A DNA stretch of 64,000 nucleotides, taken from NCBI GenBank assembly GCA_019925795.1, contig CM034313.1, forward strand, positions 82,615,663 to 82,679,662. Reading direction: 5' to 3'. Source of the stretch: Dendrobium chrysotoxum (Eukaryota; Streptophyta; Magnoliopsida; Asparagales; Orchidaceae). Below the pieces are notes generated by a model that was not told the origin of the DNA, did no database searches, and saw only the letters and a list, made by a program, of their open reading frames with translations. Positions 10,285 through 21,400 of the stretch are shown here, one piece after another (the stretch's first letter is position 1; each line of letters opens with the position of its first letter). Position numbers and translations under genes: made by a program.

Positions 10285-11430
10285 GAGGAATTTTAAAAAG
10301 GAGCATGTTTAATGCATAATTAAGTAAAAGAAATGTGATTATTAAATAATTTAAAAAGGAGCAAAAACGTAAAATAATTTGACGTTTTCGATAGAAAATG
10401 CTAATTAATTAAGAAATCGTCAAATCATTTCGCATTTTCTTAAGGAAAGATAAAAAATTATAATAAGTTATTAATAATTATAAATCATTTAAAAGTCAAA
10501 AAGATTCTTCTTGCACTTCATGTGGTGGAAGGCAAGCAATTAAAAAAATAATAACACATGTTCGAAACTTGAAAAGTATTCTTCACTTTTTTTTAACTAC
10601 GGATATATATATATATATATAATATTAATAAAAATATAAATTAAATATTATAAAAATACTAAATATGTTATGTATTAAATACTAAATATTTAATAGTAAT
10701 TAGTTACTATATTATATATGTATTAAATACTAAATAGAAATACTGATTAAAAAAATACTATATAATAATACTATATTAAAAAAAATACTAAAATAGAAAT
10801 TAAATACTTAAATGTAAAAAAAAAACTATATTATGTATTAAATACTAAATATTATATTAAATATTATACTGAATATTTAACTATTTAAATAGGTAGTATA
10901 TGAAATATTTTGTGATATAATATTTAATTAAGTATTTAGTTAAAACTTATAATACACAAGAAATTAAAAATTTAATATATAAGTTTTTATTAAATTAAAT
11001 TTAATATTTTAATTAGATATTACATTTATATAATACATGTTAAAATTTATAAAATTTTTGTATTAGAAATGTATATTAACTTTTAAATGAATATTTAATA
11101 GTTATTATGATAATCAATATGATAATTTAAATAATTGATATTTAATAGTTATTATAATAAATTAATATGATAATTAATATTTTTATATCATTTTCAATTT
11201 CATTAATGGTTAAAATAAGTATTTTTAAATTTAATATTTATATTTTCAAATTGAGTTACTAGATTCGAATTTGAGCATCTTAATTAAAAAATTGGACATT
11301 TTCTAAATAAATGGATGTCACATGCTAATAAACTATAAAACATATTTATTTATTAAATTTTTTTGACGTCCTTAGCATTTTCTACGATTTGACGTTTTTG
11401 CTTTCTCCTGTTTTTTTAAATTCCTATTTA
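10285..11430. mobile_element. AT-rich inverted-repeat element (non-coding)
   Basis: The ends are imperfect inverted repeats: near 10345-10405 AAAAGGAGCAAAAACG...GAAAATGCTAA is mirrored near 11365-11430 by TTAGCATTTTC...CGTTTTTGCTTTCTCC. The ~1.1 kb interior is almost pure A/T with no ORF. The proximal SOS1 upstream copy lacks it, which sets its limits. The structure fits a non-autonomous MULE-like or foldback DNA transposon; I could not fix target duplications. Confidence 0.65.
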
Positions 11431-11539
11431 GTCCGGCAATACGATAATTACCCTCCTCGCCTTGGCTCCTCGTGTAGGATGAACACGTCCTAACTACTCT
11501 CAGGTGAGTAGGATAAGCGAAAACGTTACATAGTATGAA

Positions 11540-12690
11540 TTATATGAGGCACTAAATAGACTGACTACCTTATTTACCCTATAAAGCGAAAGGAAAAAAG
11601 CAATAAGAGTTCCATTAGATAATATAAAGTGAGAAAAGTGTGAGTAGGATAAGCCTCTTTTCCTTTTTTACTTTTGACTTGTGAACTCCACTGGATGTGT
11701 AAACCCACCAAGGCTTAGGGTGATTGGTGGGCGAGCACGGTTGGGAATCTCCCATTCCTGATTTGAATCTCCTATACTACGGTCTCGCCTCTTCAGTGGG
11801 GCACAACAAATGTGGGCCCGATGCCGGTGAGTGGCCTCGCTACATTCTGCCGAGGGATTAATTACGCCGCCAAACTCTCCTTTTAAAGTGGCAAAGGGTA
11901 GATTCCCTGATTCTAAAAAAAAAAGTATAATAAGTTTAAAATTGTGGAAAGCTCATATTATAAATTCTAATGTAAAGCTAAATATTATGGTAGTAGACAT
12001 ACAGAATTTGATGGAGAATATGATCAACATATCTCATATAAATTTTTACAAGAATTACTTTAATATATGCCTTAAAGTCTAATAATAATATTTTGTGCGA
12101 TTCAATTTTACCGTATGGACATTCCTAATTGCTTTAGAATAAGATTTCATTCGAGACCTTCTAAAATTTATTCTTAGTGTCACAATTATAATTTATATTT
12201 GATCATTATTTTATTATTATTATTATTATTTTTAGATGTAATTTTCTACAAAATCTGTAAAAAATATTATTGTTTTATAATAATTTTATAATTAATTTTT
12301 TTGTCATCCCAAACTCGTCCTACATCCCACGTTAGAAAAACAAAATAAAGGAAAAAATAAAGATTAGCTGTAGCGTCAGGCTGCGAATGAAATAGATGGG
12401 TATGTTATTACTGTAAGGCTGACAATAATTATTCGGACATATTTGATATTTTATTAAATAAAAATATAAAATGGTTATTAAACGGAAAATTTGTATTTCG
12501 AAATTCTCAGTGCCTTTTAAGCTTGCTCGCGCCAGCCTTCCTAACCCCAACTGCCAACCCTTGATTATGAATTAGAATGCGACAAATAACAGTTGACCAT
12601 TACCTTTGTCCGGCGAAGGCTCAAACTGGCTGATAAGTACCCTGCTCGGCTCCTAGCGTAGGATGAACGCGTCGTTACGATCAGCGCCAC
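11540..12690 (+). repeat. SOS1 upstream region, proximal duplicate copy
   Basis: Second copy of the sequence described for 6520-11493, joined to it by about 50 bases of unrelated sequence (11494-11545). Being adjacent to the ATG, it is the likelier active promoter. It lacks the three insertions of the distal copy but carries one of its own, a SINE. Confidence 0.85.
11703..11920 (+). mobile_element. tRNA-derived SINE-like insertion
   Basis: A ~215-bp segment absent from the distal duplicate, ending in a run of A (11918-11927 region). It has a box-B-like GATTTGAATCTCC at about 11780 and a box-A-like GTGATTGGTGGGCGAG near 11719. The flanks GTGTAA (left) and GTATAA (right) resemble a short target duplication. 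Family not recognised. Confidence 0.75.
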
Positions 12691-12782
12691 TGACGATGGT
12701 TTTCTTAGCTTCATATCCAGGCGTTGCGGCGTGCCTCTGGAACCTAGGTTGAGCCCGGGGCAGCATCCCGTAGCCGACGGGA

Positions 12783-12981
12783 ATGGCGGCGGTAGTGGAG
12801 GGCTCGCTTTCTTATGAGGGAGTAGGGAAGAGTAAGGAAAGCATGGGGGAGCCGCGGGATGCCGTCATCTTCGTTGGGATCTCGTTGGTGTTGGGGATCG
12901 CTTGCCGGCATATTCTTAAGGGCACCAGAGTGCCCTACACCGTCGCGCTCCTCATCGCCGGCATTGCTATGGGATCATTAG
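12783..12981 (+). CDS. SOS1: SOS1 exon 1
   Basis: Encodes the N-terminus and the first two membrane helices of the antiporter. The ATG at 12783 opens 19 less conserved residues (MAAVVEGSLSYEG...), then the conserved MGEPRDAVIFVGISLVLGI segment (helix 1) and TRVPYTVALLIAGIAMGS (helix 2). A second Met at 12840 is an alternative start. The exon ends after ...GGATCATTAG with donor GTCAGT at 12982, phase 1; the next exon completes a Glu codon and gives the conserved LEYGTHHG. Reading on into the intron gives a 127-aa frame that should not be taken as a protein. Confidence 0.92.
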
Positions 12982-15738
12982 GTCAGTTTCCATCCTGCGA
13001 TCTCTGGTTCTTAGATGTGGTTGCTCAGGAGGCGGTCGAGCCTGTGGAATTCATTAGGTCAGGTTTCCAGCTTTCTCTTCGTAAGATGGAGGAGAAGGGG
13101 AGAGCTTTGAGACGCGTCAGAAAGGCCGATTCGCATTTTTTTAGATCTTTTTTTTCTTTTAATTGAGATTTTTCACCGAGATTATGTGCTGCGAAATTCT
13201 CTGGAAAAGCGAAATCCTGTAAGTTTCCCCCAGTGGAATATACCATGCATATGGTATTGGACTGGAGCATATGACTGGATTCAATTTTATGTATGCATAG
13301 TGGTCAATAGATACGGACGGGAAGTTAAACGATGAAGCTAACGGTAGTGGTTACTTGCCATAGGTGAACTGATGAAGTTTGTGCATTGAATGAACTATGT
13401 GAAAGAACATCTAATCCCTGATTTTAATAAGCTCATTTTGGTGCATGCATGCCTTGTTACCGAATAAAAAGGTATTGTGACGGTTTCATTTCTCATGTTG
13501 AAGGTTATCCTGCTAATTAATCTGAGCTTCTGTAAGAAGGACAATAGCCATTAATATCCTTCGTTTTTGGTCAACTTCTCAATTACGTTGAAATGGATTG
13601 GATACCATATTCTTGTCGCATGTTCTTGTGGATTTAAAAAATTGTATCAGCATGATTTTTTCTAGCATTATGATCGCGAGCAAAATTTTATTACTCATAT
13701 ATAATTTTGTGTACTATTCAAGTATTGCTTTTCGATTAATTCTTGTGCATCTTTTTGAGTCAAGTTGAATGCTTTTTGGTGGATGTCTTATTTTATGGAA
13801 TGAAGAGGGCACATGGTAACAAAAGGGAGAAAGATGGAGGAGAACAATTGTTTTGACTATGCAAGTGCGCATAAATTAGGGCAGAAACCGTGGACAATGA
13901 AAATGAATTAAGATCCGCAGTTAGTAGATGCATGCCAGGAAAGTTGTGTTATTTAGACAAACAAACATGCAAATAGATGGCGCCCTTGGAAAAATTCTTC
14001 CAAGAGATTTTATAAGCATCTAGAATAATCTCCACGTAGTGGGATAAAAGCTTGATAATGATGATGATGTTGTTGTTGTTGTAGAATCTCCATGCAGAAA
14101 TTTATGGAGGATAGCATAGTTTGAATGCTGAACTTCTCCAAATCTTTTATTTTGTGAGTTCGCTAATATATTATGAATCATATCATGACAATGTGATCAG
14201 ATTGAAAAGAACTTTCTTGAGGTTTTGTGTCGGATCTTCCAGATATATTTCATGAAACTTCTAAACCAGTGCGTTTAATATAAGCACACGTATATTGAAG
14301 TTCTACTTCATGATCCTTTCTCATCCATCACATCAAGTCTGAAATTTCACTCACTTTTGGCTTCGAAATTCAAATGTGCAATTGTTGAGAGATCCACTTG
14401 GTGGTTTTCCTATTTACCTCTGAAACTTCTGCGCTGAGGAACTAATGGATTGAGTTCTTCATGCTGATCTTTATATTGTAGAAACTTCAAATTCATAACC
14501 TTTGACCTCTACTGCAGAGGAGTGTATGCTTGACATTTTTTATGGGCTGCATTTCTCTGAGTTACTGAGTGAATATAGTGCAATTAAACTTAGCCATAGA
14601 GCTTGTGTGAGATTGGCATTTGAGTGCGCTATGTTGAGATTTCAACACAACTTTACACTAAATTATTTGCATCTCATATAATAAAGTTAAAGTGAATATT
14701 TTGGTTTTTTGATCGGCTTTCTTGCCAGTATATCATTGATGGTCTATTCCTTTAGGTTGTCATAACCAGCCTTAAGTAATGCTGTAAGTGAGCTATCTTG
14801 CAAATGATGCATATGGTGCTATGTTCCGCTGGTAAAGGCATCATTAATTTTGAAGTGTTTGTTTTAATAGTCAATAGAAATGTTCTCGAGGATACATCAT
14901 AGAGAATTCCCCTTCTACCATTAGCCTGCCTTCTTATATGCATAGCTGTTTATATATTCTTAGTTTGCTAATATGACTGCAACAGGCGTCGATAGATGCC
15001 TCTCAATTGCTGATGGAGCTGTGTTTTTATTGGAAGTTAATAATCTTCCATTGCTACCTGTCTTTGTCCCGATGATGAACTTTTCAAATCTAGGATGATC
15101 TCCAAGAATTTTTTAGAAAGTCCATTAAAGCGTTTGCCTCATTTTATCAAAACTTTCTAGTTTTTGATCTGCTTTTCGTTCTCCAATCTAGAAATTTTTT
15201 CATTTGCAGATTCCTAGAGCTTTGTGGATTAGTCACCTTGGTCGCAGCTAGATTTGTGAACTCTATTTCTTTTATTTTAGCTTGAATCATCTAAACGGAG
15301 AATTGGTTTTGGTCAAAGGTTGCAGCCTAAATATTGGGAAGGTATTGTGCATGGGTTTGGTAGAGAAAGGCCCAATTTGATCCTGTCCAATCCTTACCAG
15401 ACCCACTCCATTTCCTGATCTACATGCTAAACATAATTCAATTTATTTTACTGTTGTTGATCGGCTAAACTCAGATAACTTTACACCATACATGTAATAT
15501 TTTGTTTCTATTTTGTTGACGATAAGTTATTTCTAAAGGCAGGTGCTAATACTAGAATTAAATGCTACTAAATTTATGGAAATCACAACTGTATGTTAAG
15601 TTATTCATAAGAAAAAAACAGAAGGTGCATTTCTTTGTATTTTTCATACTATGTAATGTTTTTTAATTTTTTTAATTGTAATCCATTTTATTGATTCTCT
15701 TTGAAATAATATTCCAAATGTATTTTTTGCATTTTCAG
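12982..15738 (+). other. SOS1 intron 1
   Basis: 2.76-kb intron, donor GTCAGT, acceptor TTTTCAG. Apart from an RTE tail at 14034-14085 I see no repeats or genes; small frames inside look random. Confidence 0.85.
14034..14085 (+). repeat. RTE LINE 3' tail remnant
   Basis: GTGGGATAAAAGCTTGATAA followed by GAT and GTT triplets is the characteristic 3' tail of plant RTE LINEs. Only the tail remains. Confidence 0.6.
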
Positions 15739-15789
15739 AATACGGAACGCATCATGGCATGGGAAAAGTTGGCAGTGGGATACGTATTT
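15739..15789 (+). CDS. SOS1: SOS1 exon 2
   Basis: A 51-base exon encoding EYGTHHGMGKVGSGIRIW together with bases from its neighbours. The donor is the strong GTGAGT at 15790; a nearer GTATTT at 15784 would drop two residues of the conserved GIRIWA(N)INPDL segment, so the GTGAGT donor is preferred. Acceptor CATTTTCAG. Phase 1 at both ends. Encodes the loop between membrane helices 2 and 3. Confidence 0.9.
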
Positions 15790-15919
15790 GTGAGTATATG
15801 TAATATCTTTTTACTTTTACGAATGGTATTTAACTATAAATATAAAGCAAATAATTTAACACAACTTAGATATTCTATTTATGACATACAAATTGTAATT
15901 TAATTTAGTAATTTTACAG

Positions 15920-16011
15920 GGGCAAATATTAATCCTGATTTGCTATTGTTTGTTTTTCTTCCCGCCCTTCTATTTGAAAGTTCATTTGCAATGGAAGTGC
16001 ACCAAATTAAG
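15920..16011 (+). CDS. SOS1: SOS1 exon 3
   Basis: A 92-base exon encoding ANINPDLLLFVFLPALLFES and the following SFAMEVHQIK. It contains the FLPALLFESSF helix, a hallmark of the SOS1/bacterial-NhaP branch of Na+/H+ exchangers. Acceptor TTTTACAG, donor AAG|GTACAC at 16012, ending in phase 0. Only 130 bases separate it from exon 2, in contrast with the 15.5-kb intron that follows. Confidence 0.92.
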
Positions 16012-16085
16012 GTACACCATGACGCTATGTATATTTTTTGTGTTTAAAGTCTTATATTTTTTGGTATTATTCATATCCTAAGAAT

Positions 16086-16090
16086 CTCAA
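16086..16090. repeat. Target site duplication CTCAA, left
   Basis: CTCAA directly before TGTAATATCC; the same five bases follow the 3' LTR at 20334-20338. Confidence 0.9.
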
Positions 16091-16475
16091 TGTAATATCC
16101 AAACAATACAGGTAATGAAAATTAAAAAGTCAATTCTTTCTAAGTTAAATAAGTTGTAATTAATATTTTTAAAATAAATTAATTACTGTTAAGTGAATTT
16201 AAGATTTTTATTAAGTAAAGTATCAAATAAATTAAATATTTCTATATTCCTGAAGAGGTGTTACAAAGGGATGTGAGTGTATAATAGCAGTTATGTGAGT
16301 GGGCCTCTTATCTGCAATCAGTTTCACGCAAGCCAGGTAAAGGGAATTCGGCATAGTGCACTTTTTCCTGTAGCAGAAATCGGCACAGTGCCTGGAATCA
16401 CTGCAGCAAGAGGCGGAGGAATTTCGGATCGGTACAGAATTGACTGTAGCCCAATTCTCTACAGTACCCGCGGCA
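16091..16475 (+). repeat. Chromovirus 5' LTR, truncated
   Basis: Matches 18686-19075 of the 3' LTR with scattered substitutions (for example CTGCAATCAGTT against CTCTAGTCAGTT), then stops abruptly where pol sequence begins near 16480. Confidence 0.9.
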
Positions 16476-16479
16476 CTAT

Positions 16480-18640
16480 AGGTCAACGGAGAAGGAATAT
16501 CATTGGATCCAGAAAAGATAAAAACAGTAATAGATTGGCCATGACCAACTAATGTGACATAGGTCAGAAGTTTTTCGGGATTAGCAGGATATTACAGAAG
16601 ATTTTTAAAGACTTCTCAAATTGCTTTGCCTTTATCCAAATTGACCAGGAAAGATATTAAATTTAAATGAACTGATGATTGTGAGCAGAGTTTTCAAGAG
16701 TTAAAACAATGTTTAACAATTGCACCTGTATTGATAATTTTTTTCTGGAACTGAGGGATTTCAGTTCTTCAGTGATGCTTCTCTAAAAGGGTTGGGTTGT
16801 ATGTTAATGCAAATTAATAAGGTGATTACGTATGCTTCTAGACAGTTAAAGCCTCATGAAAAGAATTATTCAACTCATGATTTAGAATTGGTAGCAGTGG
16901 TGTTTGCTTTAAAAATTTGGAGACACTACTTGTATGGGGTTAGATGTGAAATGTTTACAGATCATAAAAGTTGAAATATATTTTCACTCAGATGGAATTA
17001 AATTTGAGACAGAGAAGATGATTGAAATTAATGAAAGGATTATGATCTTGACATCCAGTACTATCCGGGTAAGGCTAATGTAGTAGCTGATGCATTGAGC
17101 AGAAAGTTTAGAGCACAGTTGAATTGTATGTTAATTATGGAAGAAGGATTAATTAAATAAATCAGAATACAAGGAGATTAAGATTTAGTTAGCCTTATTC
17201 TAATGACAGTTTATCCTTCCTTAGAAGAAAGAATCACTGAAGCTTAGAACAATAGTACTGAATATCATAAACTTATGGAGCAAGGACAATCAGGAACAAG
17301 AAAGGATCTCAGTGTTGACGAATAGGGAAGAATCAAGAGCAATATGCATTTGTGATACCAAAGGAATCAGATTTGATTCAAGAAATTTTATATGAAGCCC
17401 ATAATTCAGGTTATTCAATCCATCCAGGAAGCATGAAGATGTATAAGGATTTAAAGACCTTATTTTGGTGGCCAGGAATGAAAAGAGATGTGGCAAATTA
17501 TGTGGCTAAATGTGAAAATTGTCAAGTTGTTAAAGCTGAGCATCAGAAATCCAGTGGCATATTACAATTGCTATCAATTCAAGAATGGAAGTGGGAAGAA
17601 ATAACCATGGGATTTGTTACAGGATTTTTCAGATCAAGGCAAGGGCATGGCTGTATATGGGTTGTGATTGACATATTAACAAAGTCAACCCATTTTCTGC
17701 CTATTCGTTAAACTGATTCAGTGGAGAAATTGACTAAGTTATTTTTGAAGAAAATCATCAGATTGCATGAAATTTCTAAGGCTATTGTGTCAGATAGAGA
17801 TGAACGCTTTACATCCAAATTATGAAAGAGTATACATGAAAGTTTGGGCACAAGATTAAAGTTCAGTACTACATTTCATCCGCAGACAGATGGTCAATCA
17901 GAAAGATTGGTTCAAGTGCTAGATGATTTGTTAAGATTGTGTATTCTGGATTTTGGAGGTAGCTGGGAAGATCATGTTTCATTGTTAGAGTTTACTTACA
18001 ATAATAGCTACCAATCCAGTATCAAAATGGCTTCATATGAAGCTTTGTATGGTAGAAAATACAGAACTCCATTGAGTTGATATGAAATTGATGAAAGACA
18101 ATTATTGGGTTCACAATTAGTGGATCAAGTTACTGAAAAATTAGAGACAGATTAAAAGCAGCTCAAGACCGTCAGCAAAAATATTATGATTCCAAGTATG
18201 AAATGATATAATTTGAAGTGAGAGATTTTGTATTCCTAAAGGTGAGACCAATGCAGGGTATTTTTAGATTGGTCAAGGTAGAAAACTTAGTCCTCATTAC
18301 ATTGGTCCATTTGAAATAATTGAAAGAGTGGGGCATGTTTCTTATAAGTTGGCACTACCCACAGATATGTCTGACATACACGATATTTTTTATGTATCAA
18401 TGCTCAGAAAATGGGTTACAGATGAAAGTCAAATGGTTTTTCATAATGACATTGAACTTCAGAAGGATTTGACTTATATTGAAGAATCTAAAATGAAATT
18501 GGAAAGGGATGTTCGTAAATTGAGAAGCAGAATAATTTTCTTTGTAAAAGTAAAATAGAAGCACAGATCAGTAAAGTAGGCTACATGAGAAAAAGAGGCA
18601 ATTTTAAGCAGAAGTTTTTTCACATGTTTGAAGATGCATG
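16480..18640 (+). pseudogene. Chromovirus pol remnant (RT end, RNase H, integrase, chromodomain)
   Basis: Readable pieces in order: the end of RT with a GYYRRFLK-like stretch (16575-16620); RNase H (16760-16975, with ASRQLKPHEKNYSTHDLELV and a TDHKS end); integrase zinc finger (17400-17530, with a CENCQ pair); the integrase core (17600-18080, with TTFHPQTDGQSERL); and a chromodomain (18440-18660, with LERDVRKLRSRIIFFVKVKW). Several stops and frameshifts interrupt it, for example after TDHKS at 16975 and at 18078. Cannot encode a working polyprotein. Confidence 0.9.
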
Positions 18641-18671
18641 AAAAGTTGAATTTCGGGGACGAAATTCTAAT

Positions 18672-18680
18672 AAGGAGGGA
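18672..18680 (+). other. Polypurine tract of chromovirus
   Basis: AAGGAGGGA, five bases before the 3' LTR and just after the chromovirus-typical GGGGACGAAATTC. Confidence 0.75.
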
Positions 18681-18685
18681 TGATT

Positions 18686-20333
18686 TGTAATATCCAAACA
18701 ATACAGGTAATGAAAATTTAGAAGTCAATTCTTTCTAAGTTAAATAAGTTTTAATTAATATTTTGAAAATAAATTAATTACTGTTAAGTGAATTTAAGAT
18801 TTTTATTAAGTAAAATATTAAATAAAATTAAATATTTCTATATTCCTGAAGAGGTGTTACAAAGGGATGTGAGTGTATAATAGCAGTTATGTGAGTGGGC
18901 CTCTTATCTCTAGTCAGTTTCACGCAAGCCAGGCAAAGGGAATTCGACATAGTGCGGTTTTTCCTGTGGCAGAAATCGGCACAGTTCCTGGAATCACTGT
19001 AGCAAGAGGCGGAGGAAATTCGGACCAGTGCCGAATTTACTGTAGCACAGTTCGCTACAGTGCCACAGCGAATTCCTGTGCGGTGCAATTTGGTAGCTGA
19101 GTGCACACAGTGGAATTTTCTAGGAAGGTTTGGAGGAGTATTTGGCACACATTCCAGGCGGCAAAATTTGAAGGTAATTTTGGGAAACTATAACAAGGAT
19201 ATGAATTTGATTAATTGATTTCATATAATGCATGGGTTTGATGTGAGTGTAATTTAATTAAAGAATCTGTACTTTTGTGTGGTGTTGTGGAGCAGTAGAG
19301 ATGAAGTGTAGAGAAAAGAGTAATAGAAAGAAGAAATCGGAGGATTCATCAGATTTATGCAGAAAGAAAGTTTTGAGTTAAACACTTGTGTCAGTTTGAA
19401 CTTATTATAGACAAATTATTTGAATTTTATATTGTAGAAATTATAGAATTGGAGAGGTGATTGTTGGTAACTTATAAGCGTAGAAGAGTATTGAGTAGAG
19501 AATTGGAGGAGACACCTCAGCAAGGAAGTAAGTAATGCAATTATATTTTAAATATGATGACTTTCATTTATAAGCATGGAGGTTAATTTTGAATGCATTA
19601 AAGTAAAATGGTATTAAATTGTTTAATGTATAGAAATGATTTTTACATCCAAGTTTTCAAGTATGAACAACTATGTACATAATTTTAACATGTGAGTTCA
19701 AAATAAGATTTAGTATGTTAATCTAAATGTTTTCCTATTTGATAATGTTTTAGAAAGATGTCAATTTTCTTGCATATTGTATGCATATTAATTGTATATA
19801 AATTATAACAGAAATGATTAGGAAAGCATGTAACAATACAAGTATGACTTATTAATACTAGAAACTTTAATGAATATTCATTTAAGTAAAGTTTGGTTAT
19901 AAATTTATGTATAACTTACCAATACAGGTGGGGCAAAGGGTCCCCATATATTAAATTGCATTGTAAGTGGGGCAAAAGGGACCCTAAAGACATGAGACCT
20001 ACATAGCAGGTGGGGCAAAAGGGACCCCTAAAGAAGCTAAATGAAGCTAAATGACCTCTATGTAATTCAATGGCGATAATGCCAGGTATGAAAGTATAGC
20101 CAAATTTTTTAAAGACTAAAATTGATATTCAGTATAAACTGAAGAGGAAGAAAGGTTAAAGCCACATGTGATGATATGATATTTTATAAATAATGTCAAG
20201 TTGTTTTATTTATGTTTTCAATGTTATGAATCTTATAATGTTTTACATCATATATATTGGATCTGATTAAAAGTTTATGTCTATGTGTGTGACATTCTAT
20301 AATACTATTAAAGGAATATTGTGGGGTGTTACA
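18686..20333 (+). repeat. Chromovirus 3' LTR
   Basis: 1648 bp from TGTAATATCC to GGGTGTTACA. Contains a short tandem motif GTGGGGCAAAAGGGACCC at 19927-20030 (three times). Flanked on the right by CTCAA. Confidence 0.92.
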
Positions 20334-20338
20334 CTCAA
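20334..20338. repeat. Target site duplication CTCAA, right
   Basis: Same five bases as 16086-16090. Confidence 0.9.
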
Positions 20339-20869
20339 AGACTTACCTTCCACTATCAGAAATGGTAACTAAAAATGAAATTGCGCTGCGATAACTTGGT
20401 CCTAATCATATCAACACAATCAATCACTTTGGCTTTGACGAGTCTTCTAAAATTGTCCTTCTAGATCGTACTCGTGCAAGGAAATATGCAACCATTACTT
20501 GTTTCTGCAATAATTATCAGCATGATGGTGGGAATTTTAGTTTTTGATTCCAAAACTTGAAGTTGTGATAATTTGTAGTATAGACCATTGTTTTGTTACC
20601 TCTGTTGTTTGCAAGACGGGTGTTGTATTCATAAAACTGCCATTGCCAACTATGGATCACATCTTAGCATGAACTTAACTTTTTCTTTTTTTTTTCTTTT
20701 TGATTTTATTCGAATTTTGAACTCTCATCGATTATCTCCTTTGGCACACTTTTAACAACACCAACTGATTTATAAAGACCAGTTACTGTTTTTCAAATTG
20801 AAATTATGAATTGCCTTCTTTGAACTCATTTGTGCCCCATAGAAGAAATTTTGGAAGGAATAATTTATG
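20339..20869 (+). other. Intron sequence, nothing recognised
   Basis: Resumes the sequence interrupted at 16090. No gene or repeat seen; the T-rich run at 20685-20700 is simple sequence. Confidence 0.4.
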
Positions 20870-21400
20870 GACCGGCCGATTTGATTAGGAGGGAATTAGG
20901 AAGTTTTCTAATCAAGATGGAGCTGTTTAGGAAGGTTCTTAATTAAAGGAGATTAATTAGGAGATGTTTCCTAATTGAAGAGAGCATATTTGGGGGCTGA
21001 TTTAGAGGGGATTAATTAGGAAATATTTCTTAATTGAAGAGGGTAGATTTGGGGGCTGATTTGGAGGGGATTAATTAGTAGATGTTTTCAAATTGGAGAG
21101 GGCAGATTTGTGGGCTGATTTGAGAGGGAATTGGGGGATGGCTGTTTTGGAATTTGTTGTTTATTATTTGTTATAAGTAGTAGGGTTTATGTTATGTTTG
21201 GTAGGCAGAATTTTGTGAGTGATTGCTGTCTACTATTTTTGTGAGGGATCCTAGCAGCGTCTAGAGTTTGGGAGAGAAGATACTCCTCTCGACAGATGAT
21301 CATTGTATCTTACTCGTTCGTATCTTATTTCTTATCAATAAAAATCTACTGTTTGTTGAATTTCTCTTTATTTGTTGGCTGTTTTCGATACCAAGGCATA
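20870..21400 (+). repeat. LTR-like debris with ~60-bp tandem repeat
   Basis: Three to four copies of a ~60-bp unit containing GGGGGCTGATTTGGAGGGGA and GATTAATTAGGAGATG (about 20915-21135). Downstream come a stretch reading like an LTR 3' part and AATAAAAATC at 21340, a possible poly(A) signal. No coding remains. Judged a retroelement remnant on structure only. Confidence 0.45.

Larger units (their letters stand above)
6520..11493 (+). repeat. SOS1 upstream region, distal duplicate copy
   Basis: Segments of this interval match 11546-12675 in the same order: 6538-6577 with 11546-11580, 6826-7440 with 11585-12380, 9992-10285 with 12469-12615, and 11450-11493 with 12637-12675. The copy ends about 110 bases short of the position equivalent to the SOS1 ATG. 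It is swollen to 5 kb by three insertions absent from the proximal copy: an RTE fragment, a hAT element and an AT-rich inverted-repeat element. Confidence 0.85.
16091..20333 (+). mobile_element. Chromovirus (Ty3/gypsy), internally deleted
   Basis: Starts TGTAATATCC, ends GGGTGTTACA and is flanked by the CTCAA duplication. Layout: partial 5' LTR (16091-16475), end of RT, RNase H, integrase, chromodomain, polypurine tract, full 3' LTR (18686-20333). A deletion joins the middle of the 5' LTR to the C-terminal part of RT, removing the PBS, gag, protease and most of RT. The chromodomain and the GGGGACGAAATTC motif before the polypurine tract point to the Tekay/Del group. Same orientation as SOS1. 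Confidence 0.9.

Noticed and set aside
12783..13166. 127-aa frame as a complete protein
   Set aside because: After residue 66 it leaves SOS1 homology and runs into intron 1; the GTCAGT donor at 12982 joins in phase to exon 2.
15691..15903. 70-aa frame over SOS1 exon 2
   Set aside because: It reads exon 2 in the wrong frame and crosses both splice sites.
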